DNA of 64,000 nt, taken from positions 1 to 64,000 of the forward strand of contig NZ_CABVPL010000004.1 in the NCBI RefSeq assembly GCF_902499045.1. The letters run 5' to 3'. Under the pieces are notes generated by a model. That model was given only the letters and a program-made list of their open reading frames with translations, searched no databases and had not been told where the DNA came from. This document shows positions 34,307 to 41,994 of the stretch, piece by piece. The stretch comes from Burkholderia latens. GTDB taxonomy: Bacteria; Pseudomonadota; Gammaproteobacteria; Burkholderiales; Burkholderiaceae. Every line of letters begins with the position of its first letter. Position 1 is the first letter of the stretch. A program made the position numbers and the translations under genes.

Positions 34307-34373
34307 CGGAGCCTCCAATAGTGGATACGGAAAAGCCCCGGTCTCTTCCGAGAGCGGGCCGACGTTCAGGGGT

Positions 34374-34571
34374 TTAGATGCAGGGCTTATGCTGCCCTGC
34401 AGGAAAGGTATGGACTTGGCCATCCTTGCAGATGACCGCATCCGTTCTCATGTGCGGCCGCTTAGCTACGGCGGCCTGCGTGGAGACCGCATAGCGGTAC
34501 ATAGGCGCCGACTGCTGCGCACCGCCGTGCATCGCGATCAACAGCATCACCAGGTTCGTCATCCCGTTCAT
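34374..34571 (-). CDS. Small hypothetical protein
   Basis: A 65-residue frame starting MNGMTNLVMLLIAMHGGAQQ at 34571 with a strong GGAGGAG 6-12 nt upstream. The hydrophobic N-terminus resembles a short signal sequence. The remainder carries CKDGQVHTFPAGQHKPCI with two Cys that could form a disulphide. Unknown function; good ribosome binding site and element context support it. Confidence 0.5.
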   Translation of the reverse strand: MNGMTNLVMLLIAMHGGAQQSAPMYRYAVSTQAAVAKRPHMRTDAVICKDGQVHTFPAGQHKPCI

Positions 34572-34593
34572 CAAACGCTCCTCCGTCGGCGAA

Positions 34594-34770
34594 TCAGGAC
34601 ACGACGACGGCAGTCGTGGCCACCGTCACCCAGCGCCCGTTCACCAGCACGTCGCGCAGTCGCGAGCCGTTCAGCTCGTACACGTGCTCCGTACCGATGC
34701 GAATGGGTTTCGGCCGGATCGAGACCGTCAAGGTTCGGACCAGCTCAGCAGATCTGGACTTCAGTTTCAT
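34594..34770 (-). CDS. Small hypothetical protein
   Basis: A 58-residue protein starting MKLKSRSAELVRTLTVSIRP. It appears beta-rich (VYELNGSRLRDVLVNGRWVTVATTAVVV). The start at 34770 follows a terminator/attenuator-like leader with an ACGAGGAACGC Shine-Dalgarno region. Family not recognised. It precedes the 65-residue gene by 22 bp on the same strand. Confidence 0.45.
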   Translation of the reverse strand: MKLKSRSAELVRTLTVSIRPKPIRIGTEHVYELNGSRLRDVLVNGRWVTVATTAVVVS

Positions 34771-34778
34771 TGCGTTCC

Positions 34779-34832
34779 TCGTAAAGAAAAAGGGCGAGGA
34801 ACGCCCCTGCGGGGAACGTTCCCCGCCAGGGT
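34779..34832 (-). terminator. Compound hairpin terminator/attenuator after the SbcC-like gene
   Basis: Read on the minus strand, a palindrome CCCTGGCGGGGAAC/GTTCCCCGCAGGG is followed directly by GGGGCG-TTCCT-CGCCC and then TTTTTCTTT. The second stem plus T tract is an intrinsic terminator. The two hairpins share the GGGG run, so they could be alternative structures in front of the gene starting at 34770. Confidence 0.6.
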
Positions 34833-34850
34833 TAAAAAATGTGTGCCGCA

Positions 34851-37172
34851 CTACCTCGCGAGTGCGGCCACGTCGATGACCGCATCAGCCTCGGCAATCA
34901 AGTCCGGCGTTTGCGAAATGAAAAACTCCCGTGCATACCCGCCCTGACGCAGAACCTCGCGTTTCATGCGCATGAATTGCACCTTCCGATCAGGGTCAAG
35001 TGGACCATCCGACTCGTCGCTGAACAGTGACTCGTACGGCTGGCCCGCGTTACCCGCGATATACAGGGCAACGCCGCGGGTCAGGCACTCGTTGATCCAG
35101 ACCTTCTGACCGCCGGACATCACGCCGACTGCCTTGCTGCTGTCGCTATCGGCGTCGTGCACGAGGATTTCAAATCCCTCGCGCGTTTCACCATTGGCCA
35201 ACGTCCGCTGCGTCTGGATCTCGACCGTGAACCGCGTGCCATAGCACGCGAGCAGCAGGTCATTCACCGTCTGCGTGAGTGCCGGCCCAGCGTCGTCGAT
35301 CGTCAGCGCGATCACGCCGTCATTGCCGAGGCCCTTCGCGAGCAACTTCCACTGCGCGACCTCGTCCGAGATGCGCTCAGCGAATGCTTGCGTCGCCGAG
35401 AAGCCCTCTAGCTCGCGCTCGAGTGCCGCCAACGTCGTTTCGCAGGTGGCCTGTGTGCGGATCAAAGCTTCGATCCGAGCGTCCATCGCGGTACAGACGT
35501 CACGACGGGCAACCAGCTGTCGATCGACCTCCACAATCGCCTGCGTCACATCGACAGCAGCCAGGCGCGAGACCTCCGCGTCGACGTCACGCAACAACCC
35601 AGTGAGCCGCGTCGATTCCGTCTCCCGACGTTTTGACGCCTCGCTTCGCTCAACATCGAGCGATTCGAGTTCGCCTTGGGCCTTCGTCAGCCCGGCCTCC
35701 GCCGCGTCGAGCAATCGCTTTCGCGCAGCAAGATCGGTCGCACGTTGAAGGGCCTGACGCGCGCCCGTGAGTTCCGTGTTCACCTGCTGGAGCTCGGTCC
35801 GCTTGGCCAACAGCGCTTCTACCGACGGTGCGAGTTCCTTCAACTCCGTCTGGTGTTGCCGATAGCGCGCGCGCAAGTCTTTAAGCGAGGCGGTCTGGAC
35901 GTCGACTTGTTGGGCCGCATTCCTCGCTTGCGCGAGCAAGGGGCACATCGCATGGATATCCATCCCTGCACACGGCACCGATCCGATCACTGATGATTGT
36001 TCGGTCAAGGTTCGAATCAGGTCAGATTTCGCCGTACCCTGCGATTCCAACCCGGAGAGCGTCGACTCGACCGAGGCAACCCGCAATCGCTTCGCATCAA
36101 GCTGTTCGATTGCACGCTGCAACGGTTCGATCAATGCCTCGGCCTTCGCGACACGAAGTTGGGCTTCATCTCGAGCGGCCGCAGCGCCACGGATCTGCTC
36201 TGCCTGCCGGACAACCGCTACATGACCCGCGATCGTCTCCCTTAGCGCCGAAGCGCGTTGGTCGAAGCGCTTGTCGTCGGCCTGCTTGTCACGCTCCAAC
36301 GTCTGGAGCGATGCCTGCAGCTGGCTACGCCGCACACCGAGTTCACCTATGCGCGCCACAGTGCTCGCGTTCTCGCCCTGCTTGGCAACGAGCACCGCGT
36401 GCTGTTGCGTCAGCGTGGCAATCTCCGCTTGCGCAGCCGTACGCTTCTCGCGCGCCGCCGCGATATCTGCCGCAGCCGTCGCGAGCGCCTTGCGCGTCTC
36501 GTCAACACGCTCGCGCTTCCCGGAGAATGCAGCGAGCTCCTGTTGCACGACACCGAGTTTCCGCGAAAGCTCCTTCGCGACATCAGCAGCCTTGGTCGAC
36601 AGTGCGCGGAGGTGATCGATCTTCAGCAGCTCCGCGAGGAGCCCCTTGATCTCGGTCGCACCGTAGGACGCGAGTGGCCGACGGTTCTGCGCCGAGAACA
36701 CGCTCGTGAAGAACGACTCGAGGGAGCCGCAGATCGCGTCAACGCAGCGGTCGTAGGTCTCACCCTTGCCGTCCGACACCGTGCCATCCGGCAGCGATAC
36801 CGGACGCCACTCGCCGTCCATCGAGCGATAGAACAGGAAGTAGTCCGCCTTGCCGGTCTTGCCTGGCTTGCGAAACACAAAGGTCGACCGATAGCGCAAG
36901 CCATCGTGCTCCCATTCGAACTCCTTGCGTGCCTGCACCCCGCAGACGTGATCCCAGTACGAGAACGCATCGACCGAGAGCTTCGACGCGCGCGACGGCA
37001 TGATCCGGTATGGGTGCAGGTTGTCCATGATCGTCGTCTTGCCCGCGCCATTCGGCCCGGTCAACGCGATCAACCCGGTCGGCAACGACTCCAGATCGAG
37101 TTCCACGCTGTCGCGCTTCATCCCGTCCCGGACGCCATAGAACCCTTCAAGCAACAGTCTCAGTGGTCGCAT
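34851..37172 (-). CDS. SbcC/Rad50-like SMC-type ATPase
   Basis: A 773-residue protein. Walker A is at 39-46 (GPNGAGKT). A long central coiled coil spans about 190-640. A Cys-x6-Cys segment (VPCAGMDIHAMCPLL, about 400-412) lies at the hairpin apex where Rad50/SbcC have the CxxC zinc hook, but spacing is atypical. The ABC signature VMSGGQKVWINECL (about 690) and Walker B-like YESLFSDESDGPLDPD (about 720) complete the ATPase. It is shorter than E. coli SbcC (about 1050). With the SbcD-like nuclease upstream it should form an end-processing nuclease complex. An intervening gene of unknown function overlaps its start by 13 bp. Resemblance to DndD is only general. Confidence 0.85.
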   Translation of the reverse strand: MRPLRLLLEGFYGVRDGMKRDSVELDLESLPTGLIALTGPNGAGKTTIMDNLHPYRIMPSRASKLSVDAFSYWDHVCGVQARKEFEWEHDGLRYRSTFVFRKPGKTGKADYFLFYRSMDGEWRPVSLPDGTVSDGKGETYDRCVDAICGSLESFFTSVFSAQNRRPLASYGATEIKGLLAELLKIDHLRALSTKAADVAKELSRKLGVVQQELAAFSGKRERVDETRKALATAAADIAAAREKRTAAQAEIATLTQQHAVLVAKQGENASTVARIGELGVRRSQLQASLQTLERDKQADDKRFDQRASALRETIAGHVAVVRQAEQIRGAAAARDEAQLRVAKAEALIEPLQRAIEQLDAKRLRVASVESTLSGLESQGTAKSDLIRTLTEQSSVIGSVPCAGMDIHAMCPLLAQARNAAQQVDVQTASLKDLRARYRQHQTELKELAPSVEALLAKRTELQQVNTELTGARQALQRATDLAARKRLLDAAEAGLTKAQGELESLDVERSEASKRRETESTRLTGLLRDVDAEVSRLAAVDVTQAIVEVDRQLVARRDVCTAMDARIEALIRTQATCETTLAALERELEGFSATQAFAERISDEVAQWKLLAKGLGNDGVIALTIDDAGPALTQTVNDLLLACYGTRFTVEIQTQRTLANGETREGFEILVHDADSDSSKAVGVMSGGQKVWINECLTRGVALYIAGNAGQPYESLFSDESDGPLDPDRKVQFMRMKREVLRQGGYAREFFISQTPDLIAEADAVIDVAALAR

Positions 37173-37684
37173 GACTGGATCTCCGAAAGAGAGATGGGCT
37201 GCAGATACTCGTCCGGCAGGAAGAACGGGACATCGTCGTCATCGACCGGAAGCGTCGGTTCGGGCCGGGATGCCGGCTTCGCCAACGTACCGTCAACGGC
37301 GGCCTGCACCGTTCCACAGAGACGGCTGAACGCGTCCGACGTCTGCTTGAGCATCGAATCCCAGTTGGAACAACCGGTGAGAATCTGCAGCTCGCGGCCG
37401 GACCACTGGCCCGAGTACCCAGCGTCGAAGGACCACAGGAGGTTTTGCAGCTCGACGCCTGGCGTGACCACGATCTCGGCCTCGTCGGCGTCAACCACGT
37501 GGGCCAACACCAACATGCCGTCGCGTTGAGCAATGACCGCGCCCCGTTGGGTGCCGAACGGTTGGTGAAAGAGTGCTGCCGTGCACCCGCCGTGATCGAC
37601 GAGAAGCTTCTGCAGCGATTTGGCGTCGGTAGACGCAGTGAAGGACTGGGCCCAACGGACGCCAGCAGGATAGAGACCAAACAT
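37160..37684 (-). CDS. Hypothetical protein between sbcD-like and sbcC-like genes
   Basis: A 174-residue protein starting MFGLYPAGVRWAQSFTASTD. The N-terminal 110 residues look like a compact alpha/beta domain (LLVDHGGCTAALFHQPFGTQRGAVIAQRDGMLVLAHVVDADEAEIVVTPG). The acidic tail has VDDDDVPFFLPDEYLQPISL, which might be a protein-interaction tail. The 3' end overlaps the SbcC-like start, so the two are co-expressed. Preceded by one of the five repeated leader elements (37758-37791). No family recognised. Confidence 0.6.
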   Translation of the reverse strand: MFGLYPAGVRWAQSFTASTDAKSLQKLLVDHGGCTAALFHQPFGTQRGAVIAQRDGMLVLAHVVDADEAEIVVTPGVELQNLLWSFDAGYSGQWSGRELQILTGCSNWDSMLKQTSDAFSRLCGTVQAAVDGTLAKPASRPEPTLPVDDDDVPFFLPDEYLQPISLSEIQSCDH

Positions 37685-37757
37685 GAGCACACTCCGGATT
37701 TGAGACGGAGTGCGCCCTTGCCGGGGACACGCCCCGTCAGGGTAGAAAGAAATGGAT

Positions 37758-37791
37758 GCAGCGACGCTGCCTTCGATGCGCGAACAGGCGC
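37758..37791 (-). promoter_or_regulatory. Repeated leader element, copy C
   Basis: On the minus strand: GCGC (37791-37788), 6 nt, GCGC, then ATCGA, a short spacer, then hairpin GCAGC-GTC-GCTGC (37770-37758). The first stem is the weakest of the five copies. It ends 73 nt upstream of the ATG at 37684. See the finding on the five-copy element. Confidence 0.55.
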
Positions 37792-37876
37792 GGGGTGAAC
37801 CTCGTTTCGATAGCCACACGGGCTATCGGAACACGGCTAGTGTTCGAAAGGGACGGAGAGCCGTCGATGAGCGGCA

Positions 37877-39241
37877 CTACGCCGCGAACAGGTCATCAGT
37901 GAGCCAAGACGGTTCGTCAGCGGCTGCCACTGCATCGGAGCTCGCGGCGGCCGTCGTGGGCAACATGACCGACGCAGCACCCGACGGGCACGGCTGATCG
38001 GTTGTTGACGCGCTGTCGCCAGCTAACCGCGCCAGGATCGAATCGGCGATTGCATTCGGATCTCCGGTCTCGAGCAATTGCAACCGATCAGCCAACGGTG
38101 AAGCGTTGACTTCGGCCAGCTCACACCAACGGCTCAGCTTCGCTTCAACCGTCGGCGCAGTGCTGATGCCTTCTGCCCGGCTGCGCATCACGGGAAGTAC
38201 CCGCGGCTCAAGCTTCACGCCGGCGGCCGTCGAGAACATCGCTTCGATCGCCTTGCGGTCGACCAACTGCTTATGCTCTTCGTCGATTTGCCAGCGAATG
38301 CGCACGAACTTGCCGGCCGATGCTGCTGCGAGCGCTTGCAGCGCGTCCGTGTCAGGAGGCCCGTCAAACGCGACGGAGACCATTTCACGAGACGGCGTCG
38401 GAATCAGCAGGGCCCGAGCATCAACGTTCGACACATCCCACGACAGATAGCCCTTGTCGCCGAGCTCGCCGTAGTGGAAACGACCGATGGAACCGGGATA
38501 ACCCACCAAGCGCCCCTCACGCTCCCACGTCTGATACTTGTGGATATGGCCAAGCATGAACGCAGAGCATTCCGCCGCAAACAGCGCTCCGAGGCTGAAT
38601 TCGTGATCGAACCCCGCCATCGTGACGCCATGCTCCGTTTGACAGCCGTTCACGGTGCCATGCGACACACCGACGGTCGGGACACCCGCCGCCCGAAACG
38701 CCGCGTTAATCCGCCCGGCAGCGGTCAAGAACCCCGCGAGCGTATCCGCAAGATCCGTCGACGCCGCCAGCGCACCGACGCGCAGTGCCAGATCCGCTTT
38801 GTTCATCGTCGGGAGGCAGGTGAAGATCACCTCCGGCTCGCATTCCAGATGATGCCGAATCTCCTCGTCATCGAAAACCGCCCCACGCGAGAACCAGAAG
38901 TTACCGTCGTAGAGCGCCACCTGACATACCCGATCCGCTATGGCAACCGGATAACGTGCTCCCATCAGCGCGAAGTTGTCCAGCGTGCCCGGCGGCTCGT
39001 GCGAGAACGTGCCCTGCAGCATAAGCACCGGCATCGCTTGCGCGAGTCGGTGGACCTGCCTGGCGAGCGCATTCAGCGCCGGCGAGTGCGCGTCGAGACG
39101 ATGGTCAGTCGAGTCGCCGCTGATCACCGCTGCAGCGGCGTCGCGCGCAATTGCGTCACCCACCGCATGCGAGAAGCACCGGTCCGCCTCGTCGAGGTTT
39201 CCCGGCGAGTAATGCAGGTCAGAAAAATGCGCGATCTTCAT
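37877..39241 (-). CDS. SbcD/Mre11-like metallophosphoesterase
   Basis: A 454-residue calcineurin-like phosphoesterase. Motifs: MKIAHFSDLHYS (D8, H10), AVISGDSTDHR (GDxxD-like, Asp in place), MLQGTFSHEP where Mre11/SbcD have GNHD (His retained, Asn/Asp changed), VGVSHGTVNG and FMLGHIHKYQ (GHxH). The altered GNHD block (GTFSHE) is a noteworthy deviation. The C-terminal about 180 residues form a capping region ending in a disordered acidic tail. With the SbcC-like ATPase it would process DNA ends, hairpins or protein-blocked ends. Start at 39241 gives the canonical N-terminus; upstream TCTGGAGGCGTTG is the Shine-Dalgarno. Confidence 0.85.
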   Translation of the reverse strand: MKIAHFSDLHYSPGNLDEADRCFSHAVGDAIARDAAAAVISGDSTDHRLDAHSPALNALARQVHRLAQAMPVLMLQGTFSHEPPGTLDNFALMGARYPVAIADRVCQVALYDGNFWFSRGAVFDDEEIRHHLECEPEVIFTCLPTMNKADLALRVGALAASTDLADTLAGFLTAAGRINAAFRAAGVPTVGVSHGTVNGCQTEHGVTMAGFDHEFSLGALFAAECSAFMLGHIHKYQTWEREGRLVGYPGSIGRFHYGELGDKGYLSWDVSNVDARALLIPTPSREMVSVAFDGPPDTDALQALAAASAGKFVRIRWQIDEEHKQLVDRKAIEAMFSTAAGVKLEPRVLPVMRSRAEGISTAPTVEAKLSRWCELAEVNASPLADRLQLLETGDPNAIADSILARLAGDSASTTDQPCPSGAASVMLPTTAAASSDAVAAADEPSWLTDDLFAA

Positions 39242-39319
39242 CAACGCCTCCAGAAAAAGAAATGGCCGCCCCAGGGCAGCCAAGAATTGTCGATCGCCGA
39301 CGAGCGGCAAAAATGGAAA

Positions 39320-39805
39320 TTACTGCCGGAGCAGGAGCTCACGTACTCGCATTAGGGTGTAGCCAAGAAGGTTGAGCCCAGGCCACTTCGTGGGGTCGGT
39401 GATTCGAGGATCGAATTGACCAATCCCAGCTCCCCAGATTTTGTCGGACCGGCTGGCCTCGACAAGAATTGTCGTGCCCGTTCCGCCTAACACACGTCCT
39501 TGGTCTGGGTTCTGCCGGAACTTCTCCCTGCAGCCCACAAACACGATCGATTCGCGGCTTCTCAGCCACGTGTCCTCGTCGAAGCCAGACACGTCGCGAC
39601 CGAGCTCCTTCTGCCTCTTCGGAGATTGGCTCTCCAGAATCTTCGACCCGGTTTCGTGGTCATCGAACAGCATAGCTTTCGCGTACATCATGAACTGCTC
39701 GACGCAGTTGAATTCGACGTCGTGATAGGTAAAGCGGCTCGGGTGCCAATTACTCAAAACGTCCTCAGCACCGAAAAACGCCGTGAAATTGCCAATTCGG
39801 CGCAT
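39320..39805 (-). CDS. NADAR-domain (YbiA-like) protein
   Basis: A 161-residue NADAR-family protein. Motifs: FLSNWH-like DVLSNWHPSRF (about 18-28), FNCVEQFMMYAKAMLF (about 34-49), W at RSRESIVFVGCREKFRQNPDQGRVLGGTG, then LVEASRSDKIWGAGIG (about 120-135), the classical NADAR signature. Family members hydrolyse N-glycosidic bonds in riboflavin intermediates or remove ADP-ribose from guanine in DNA (partner of some DarT toxins). No DarT lies beside it. GGAG 7 nt upstream supports the ATG at 39805 over the TTG four codons earlier. Preceded by leader element copy D. Confidence 0.9.
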   Translation of the reverse strand: MRRIGNFTAFFGAEDVLSNWHPSRFTYHDVEFNCVEQFMMYAKAMLFDDHETGSKILESQSPKRQKELGRDVSGFDEDTWLRSRESIVFVGCREKFRQNPDQGRVLGGTGTTILVEASRSDKIWGAGIGQFDPRITDPTKWPGLNLLGYTLMRVRELLLRQ

Positions 39806-39837
39806 GGTTTGCTCCAAGTTGGAAGGTCAAGATATGG

Positions 39838-39873
39838 CCGCTTGCGCGGACGATTTCGATGCGTGAGCCACGC
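39838..39873 (-). promoter_or_regulatory. Repeated leader element, copy D
   Basis: On the minus strand: GCGTG (39873-39869), 3 nt, CACGC (39865-39861), overlapping ATCGA, a 6-nt spacer, then hairpin CCGC-GCAA-GCGG (39849-39838). It ends 33 nt upstream of the NADAR ATG. Confidence 0.6.
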
Positions 39874-39975
39874 TGTCGAAAGCACTTGAGCAAATCACTT
39901 TGCTGAAGGACTCTCGGATTCGCGACGTGAGGAAGGAGACACCGGCCCCGAAGGGCCGGCGAAAAGGGGTGTCAT

Positions 39976-41250
39976 TTAGCCGTTGTGAAACGATTCGACA
40001 GCCGCACCGATTTCGCGTTGAAGCGAAGTCGGATCCTCCAATGCCGTCGTCAGCCGCGCGACCATCTTGTCGACGTCGGCAGGGCGTTCGGCCCAGCCTC
40101 GGCCGAATCGAAAGTGACCGTAGACACGAAACGCCTTGCGCTGCTCGTCGTCATCGAAACGGAGCCGCTGCAGCAGGTCCTGCATGCGGTGACGCTTCTC
40201 TTCGATCGACTCGGGCGGGCCGTCGCCGGGTTCAACCTGATCAGCGCGCCTGGCGTGGGTTTCGCCCTCTGCCGGGTGAAGCTGAATCACGGTGCTGCCC
40301 GTATCTGCCGGCGTCGGCGTTCCAGCGACCTCGATCGCCAACGGCACTTCTTCCGCGCCGTCGAGCAGGGCGCCGATGTCGATATCGGCGTCGAGCACGG
40401 TCAGCATCTGCGGTTGACGCACCGCCTCGCCCGCCTCGTTGATCCGCGTGATGTCGAATTCCCGCTTCGAGATCCAGAACCGGGTGCCCGTCAGCTTCCC
40501 TCGGGCCAGCTGAACCGTCTTCATCGCCGCGTATGCCTTCTGCAGGACGTAGATCGAGTTCGTTGGGAGTTCAATCAAACCCAGTCCCTTGATATCGGGA
40601 ATGGCGAAGATGAACTGGGCACCGAGGTTGCATTGGCGGCTCTGGTACTGCGGGCATTGCTCGGGGTTGCAGATGCCATCGGGGATCGCGTCATCCTGAC
40701 GGAAAATCACGTCGCGACCACCGAAATGGCGAGCCGCCCGTTGCGCCCGCGGATCGCGCTCGACCTTCGCGTACGTCTTGCAGTACCGCAGACCGTCCGG
40801 CCCGTACTGCGAGAAGTACTTGCGACCGCTGGCGCCCCACGCCGCCATCTCGTTCGGGATGTTTTGCATCCAGTCGTTGAAGGCGAACAGCACCGGGAAG
40901 CGATAGAGCCGGACGCCCTGCCCGCGATCCTCACCGTAGAGCCGGAGAATCTCGTCGGCCACGTCCGGATTGTTGAAGTCCGAGCGGCGGCAGGTGAAGT
41001 AGTCGGTATTGCGCGGCGCCAGCGCGTTCCGGAGCCGGCAGCGAGATTCGATAGCCTTTCCGATCGTCTCGAAGGAGTCGCCGGCGGCCACCATCTCGTC
41101 GTACAGCGCGACCGCGTCCGGATTCCCCCGGGCAGCCGACGTCAGGACCTTGATGCCGGGCCGGATCTTCCCGATCACGGGCGGGCGCATCGCCCGCTCT
41201 TCGACGACGCTCCGCACGGGGCCGCCGACCATACTGACAACTGCATTCAT
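39976..41250 (-). CDS. Gp3-like 'hydrolase or metal-binding' element protein
   Basis: A 424-residue protein (MNAVVSMVGGPVRSVVEERAMRPPVIGKIRPGIKVLT...). It resembles a group annotated as hydrolase or metal-binding protein, with similarity to phage Gp3-type recombination directionality proteins. It is found on conjugative elements. A cysteine cluster, CNPEQCPQYQSRQCNLG (about 212-228), is likely metal binding. A central beta-rich domain (FIFAIPDIKGLGLIELPTNSIYVLQKAYAAMKTVQ, TGTRFWISKREFDI) is followed by a disordered Pro/Glu-rich linker and a C-terminal helical tail (VDKMVARLTTALEDPTSLQREIGAAVESF). Its ATG overlaps the stop of the preceding small gene (ATGA). Exact role unknown. Confidence 0.65.
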   Translation of the reverse strand: MNAVVSMVGGPVRSVVEERAMRPPVIGKIRPGIKVLTSAARGNPDAVALYDEMVAAGDSFETIGKAIESRCRLRNALAPRNTDYFTCRRSDFNNPDVADEILRLYGEDRGQGVRLYRFPVLFAFNDWMQNIPNEMAAWGASGRKYFSQYGPDGLRYCKTYAKVERDPRAQRAARHFGGRDVIFRQDDAIPDGICNPEQCPQYQSRQCNLGAQFIFAIPDIKGLGLIELPTNSIYVLQKAYAAMKTVQLARGKLTGTRFWISKREFDITRINEAGEAVRQPQMLTVLDADIDIGALLDGAEEVPLAIEVAGTPTPADTGSTVIQLHPAEGETHARRADQVEPGDGPPESIEEKRHRMQDLLQRLRFDDDEQRKAFRVYGHFRFGRGWAERPADVDKMVARLTTALEDPTSLQREIGAAVESFHNG

Positions 41251-41513
41251 GAAAGTTTCCTCGCGAGTTTGAAGATCGCCTGGGTGCGCAACGCGTCCGC
41301 CGATCGCTCGAGCGCGTTGGCAGCCGCCTCTCCGCGGCGGTGGGCGATACTGGACAGAAAAATCCGGCGGTCGGAGTCGGTGAACATCGCGACTTGCGCT
41401 ACCTCGCAACGCTCCCGCCAGGCGGGTGACGTCGTGTCGGTAGCCGACCTTTCCTCCGCGATCGTTTGGCTGATCACGTCGGCAATCCGGGAATTGAGAC
41501 GATTGGGAAGCAC
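41247..41513 (-). CDS. Small helical hypothetical protein, GTG start
   Basis: An 88-residue protein starting at a GTG at 41513 with GGAGG 5 nt upstream (CCGGAGGTCCCT-GTG). This beats upstream in-frame ATGs, which lie inside the hairpin leader. Sequence LPNRLNSRIADVISQTIAEERSATDT... is helical and Arg/Ala-rich. It ends in an ATGA overlap with the Gp3-like gene, so the pair is an operon. Family unknown. Two strong hairpins lie within 120 nt upstream. Confidence 0.65.
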   Translation of the reverse strand: MLPNRLNSRIADVISQTIAEERSATDTTSPAWRERCEVAQVAMFTDSDRRIFLSSIAHRRGEAAANALERSADALRTQAIFKLARKLS

Positions 41514-41546
41514 AGGGACCTCCGGGACAGAAAAACGACGAAATAA

Positions 41547-41576
41547 AAGCGCGTTCCTCGGCAGAGGAACGCGCTT
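41547..41576 (-). terminator. Hairpin with T tract in the leader of the 41513 gene (attenuator-like)
   Basis: Perfect 13-bp stem AAGCGCGTTCCTC (41547-41559) with GAGGAACGCGCTT (41564-41576), 4-nt loop. On the minus strand it is followed by TTTTATTTC, so it should terminate transcription 33 nt before the GTG start at 41513 unless read through. It may serve as an attenuator or insulate the operon. Confidence 0.65.
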
Positions 41577-41599
41577 CGTGGATTCGGATAAATGACCCA

Positions 41600-41630
41600 A
41601 GCACCACGTCCCTTCCGGGGACGTGGTGCT
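41600..41630. other. Second strong hairpin in the same leader
   Basis: AGCACCACGTCCC (41600-41612) pairs with GGGACGTGGTGCT (41618-41630), a perfect 13-bp stem with a 5-nt loop and no T tract. It lies 24 bp from the attenuator-like hairpin. Confidence 0.6.
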
Positions 41631-41953
41631 CAGGGAGCCGGTCGGCTCATATAGAGGACGTTAGGTCGTCCTCGCACAGCATGGTCACGCTGCGCTACAG
41701 CCCATTTTCGGAAGTGCCATTCCGACGCAGGTTCACGGCTCAGTCGACTACAGTCGTTCTACCCAGACAGAGGCCTGGAGAGAGACACCCGTTGTCCGGG
41801 CTCGAACGACGTCGCGGCGCAAATGAATGCGGCCAGCAACGAGTTTTATGACTGAAATGGGGAGCGCGGGCGAGGCGCTCATCAGAAAGGAATTCCACAC
41901 TGGTTGCCAACCAGTCGGAGCATGCCCATTGGCACGGCTTGTACAAAAGATGG

Positions 41954-41994
41954 ACTTCGGCCAGCGAAGTCAAGGTCGATGCGTCAGGGACGCG
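41954..41994 (-). promoter_or_regulatory. Repeated leader element, copy E
   Basis: On the minus strand: GCGTC (41994-41990), 3 nt, GACGC (41986-41982), overlapping ATCGA, a 4-nt spacer, then the strongest second hairpin of the set, GACTTCG-CTGGC-CGAAGTC (41972-41954). A TATAAT box (42021-42016, minus strand) lies 21 nt upstream of the first stem, so the element would be near the 5' end of a transcript. Confidence 0.6.

Noticed and set aside
34851-37172. Calling the SMC-like ATPase DndD to complete a Dnd system with the DndC-like gene
   Set aside because: The N-terminus, signature region and pairing with a metallophosphoesterase fit SbcC better, and DndA, DndB and DndE are not found nearby.
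39985-41595. 536-codon plus-strand frame antisense to the Gp3-like gene
   Set aside because: Arg/Val-rich shadow; the minus-strand frame has a Shine-Dalgarno-supported operon and a metal-binding cluster.
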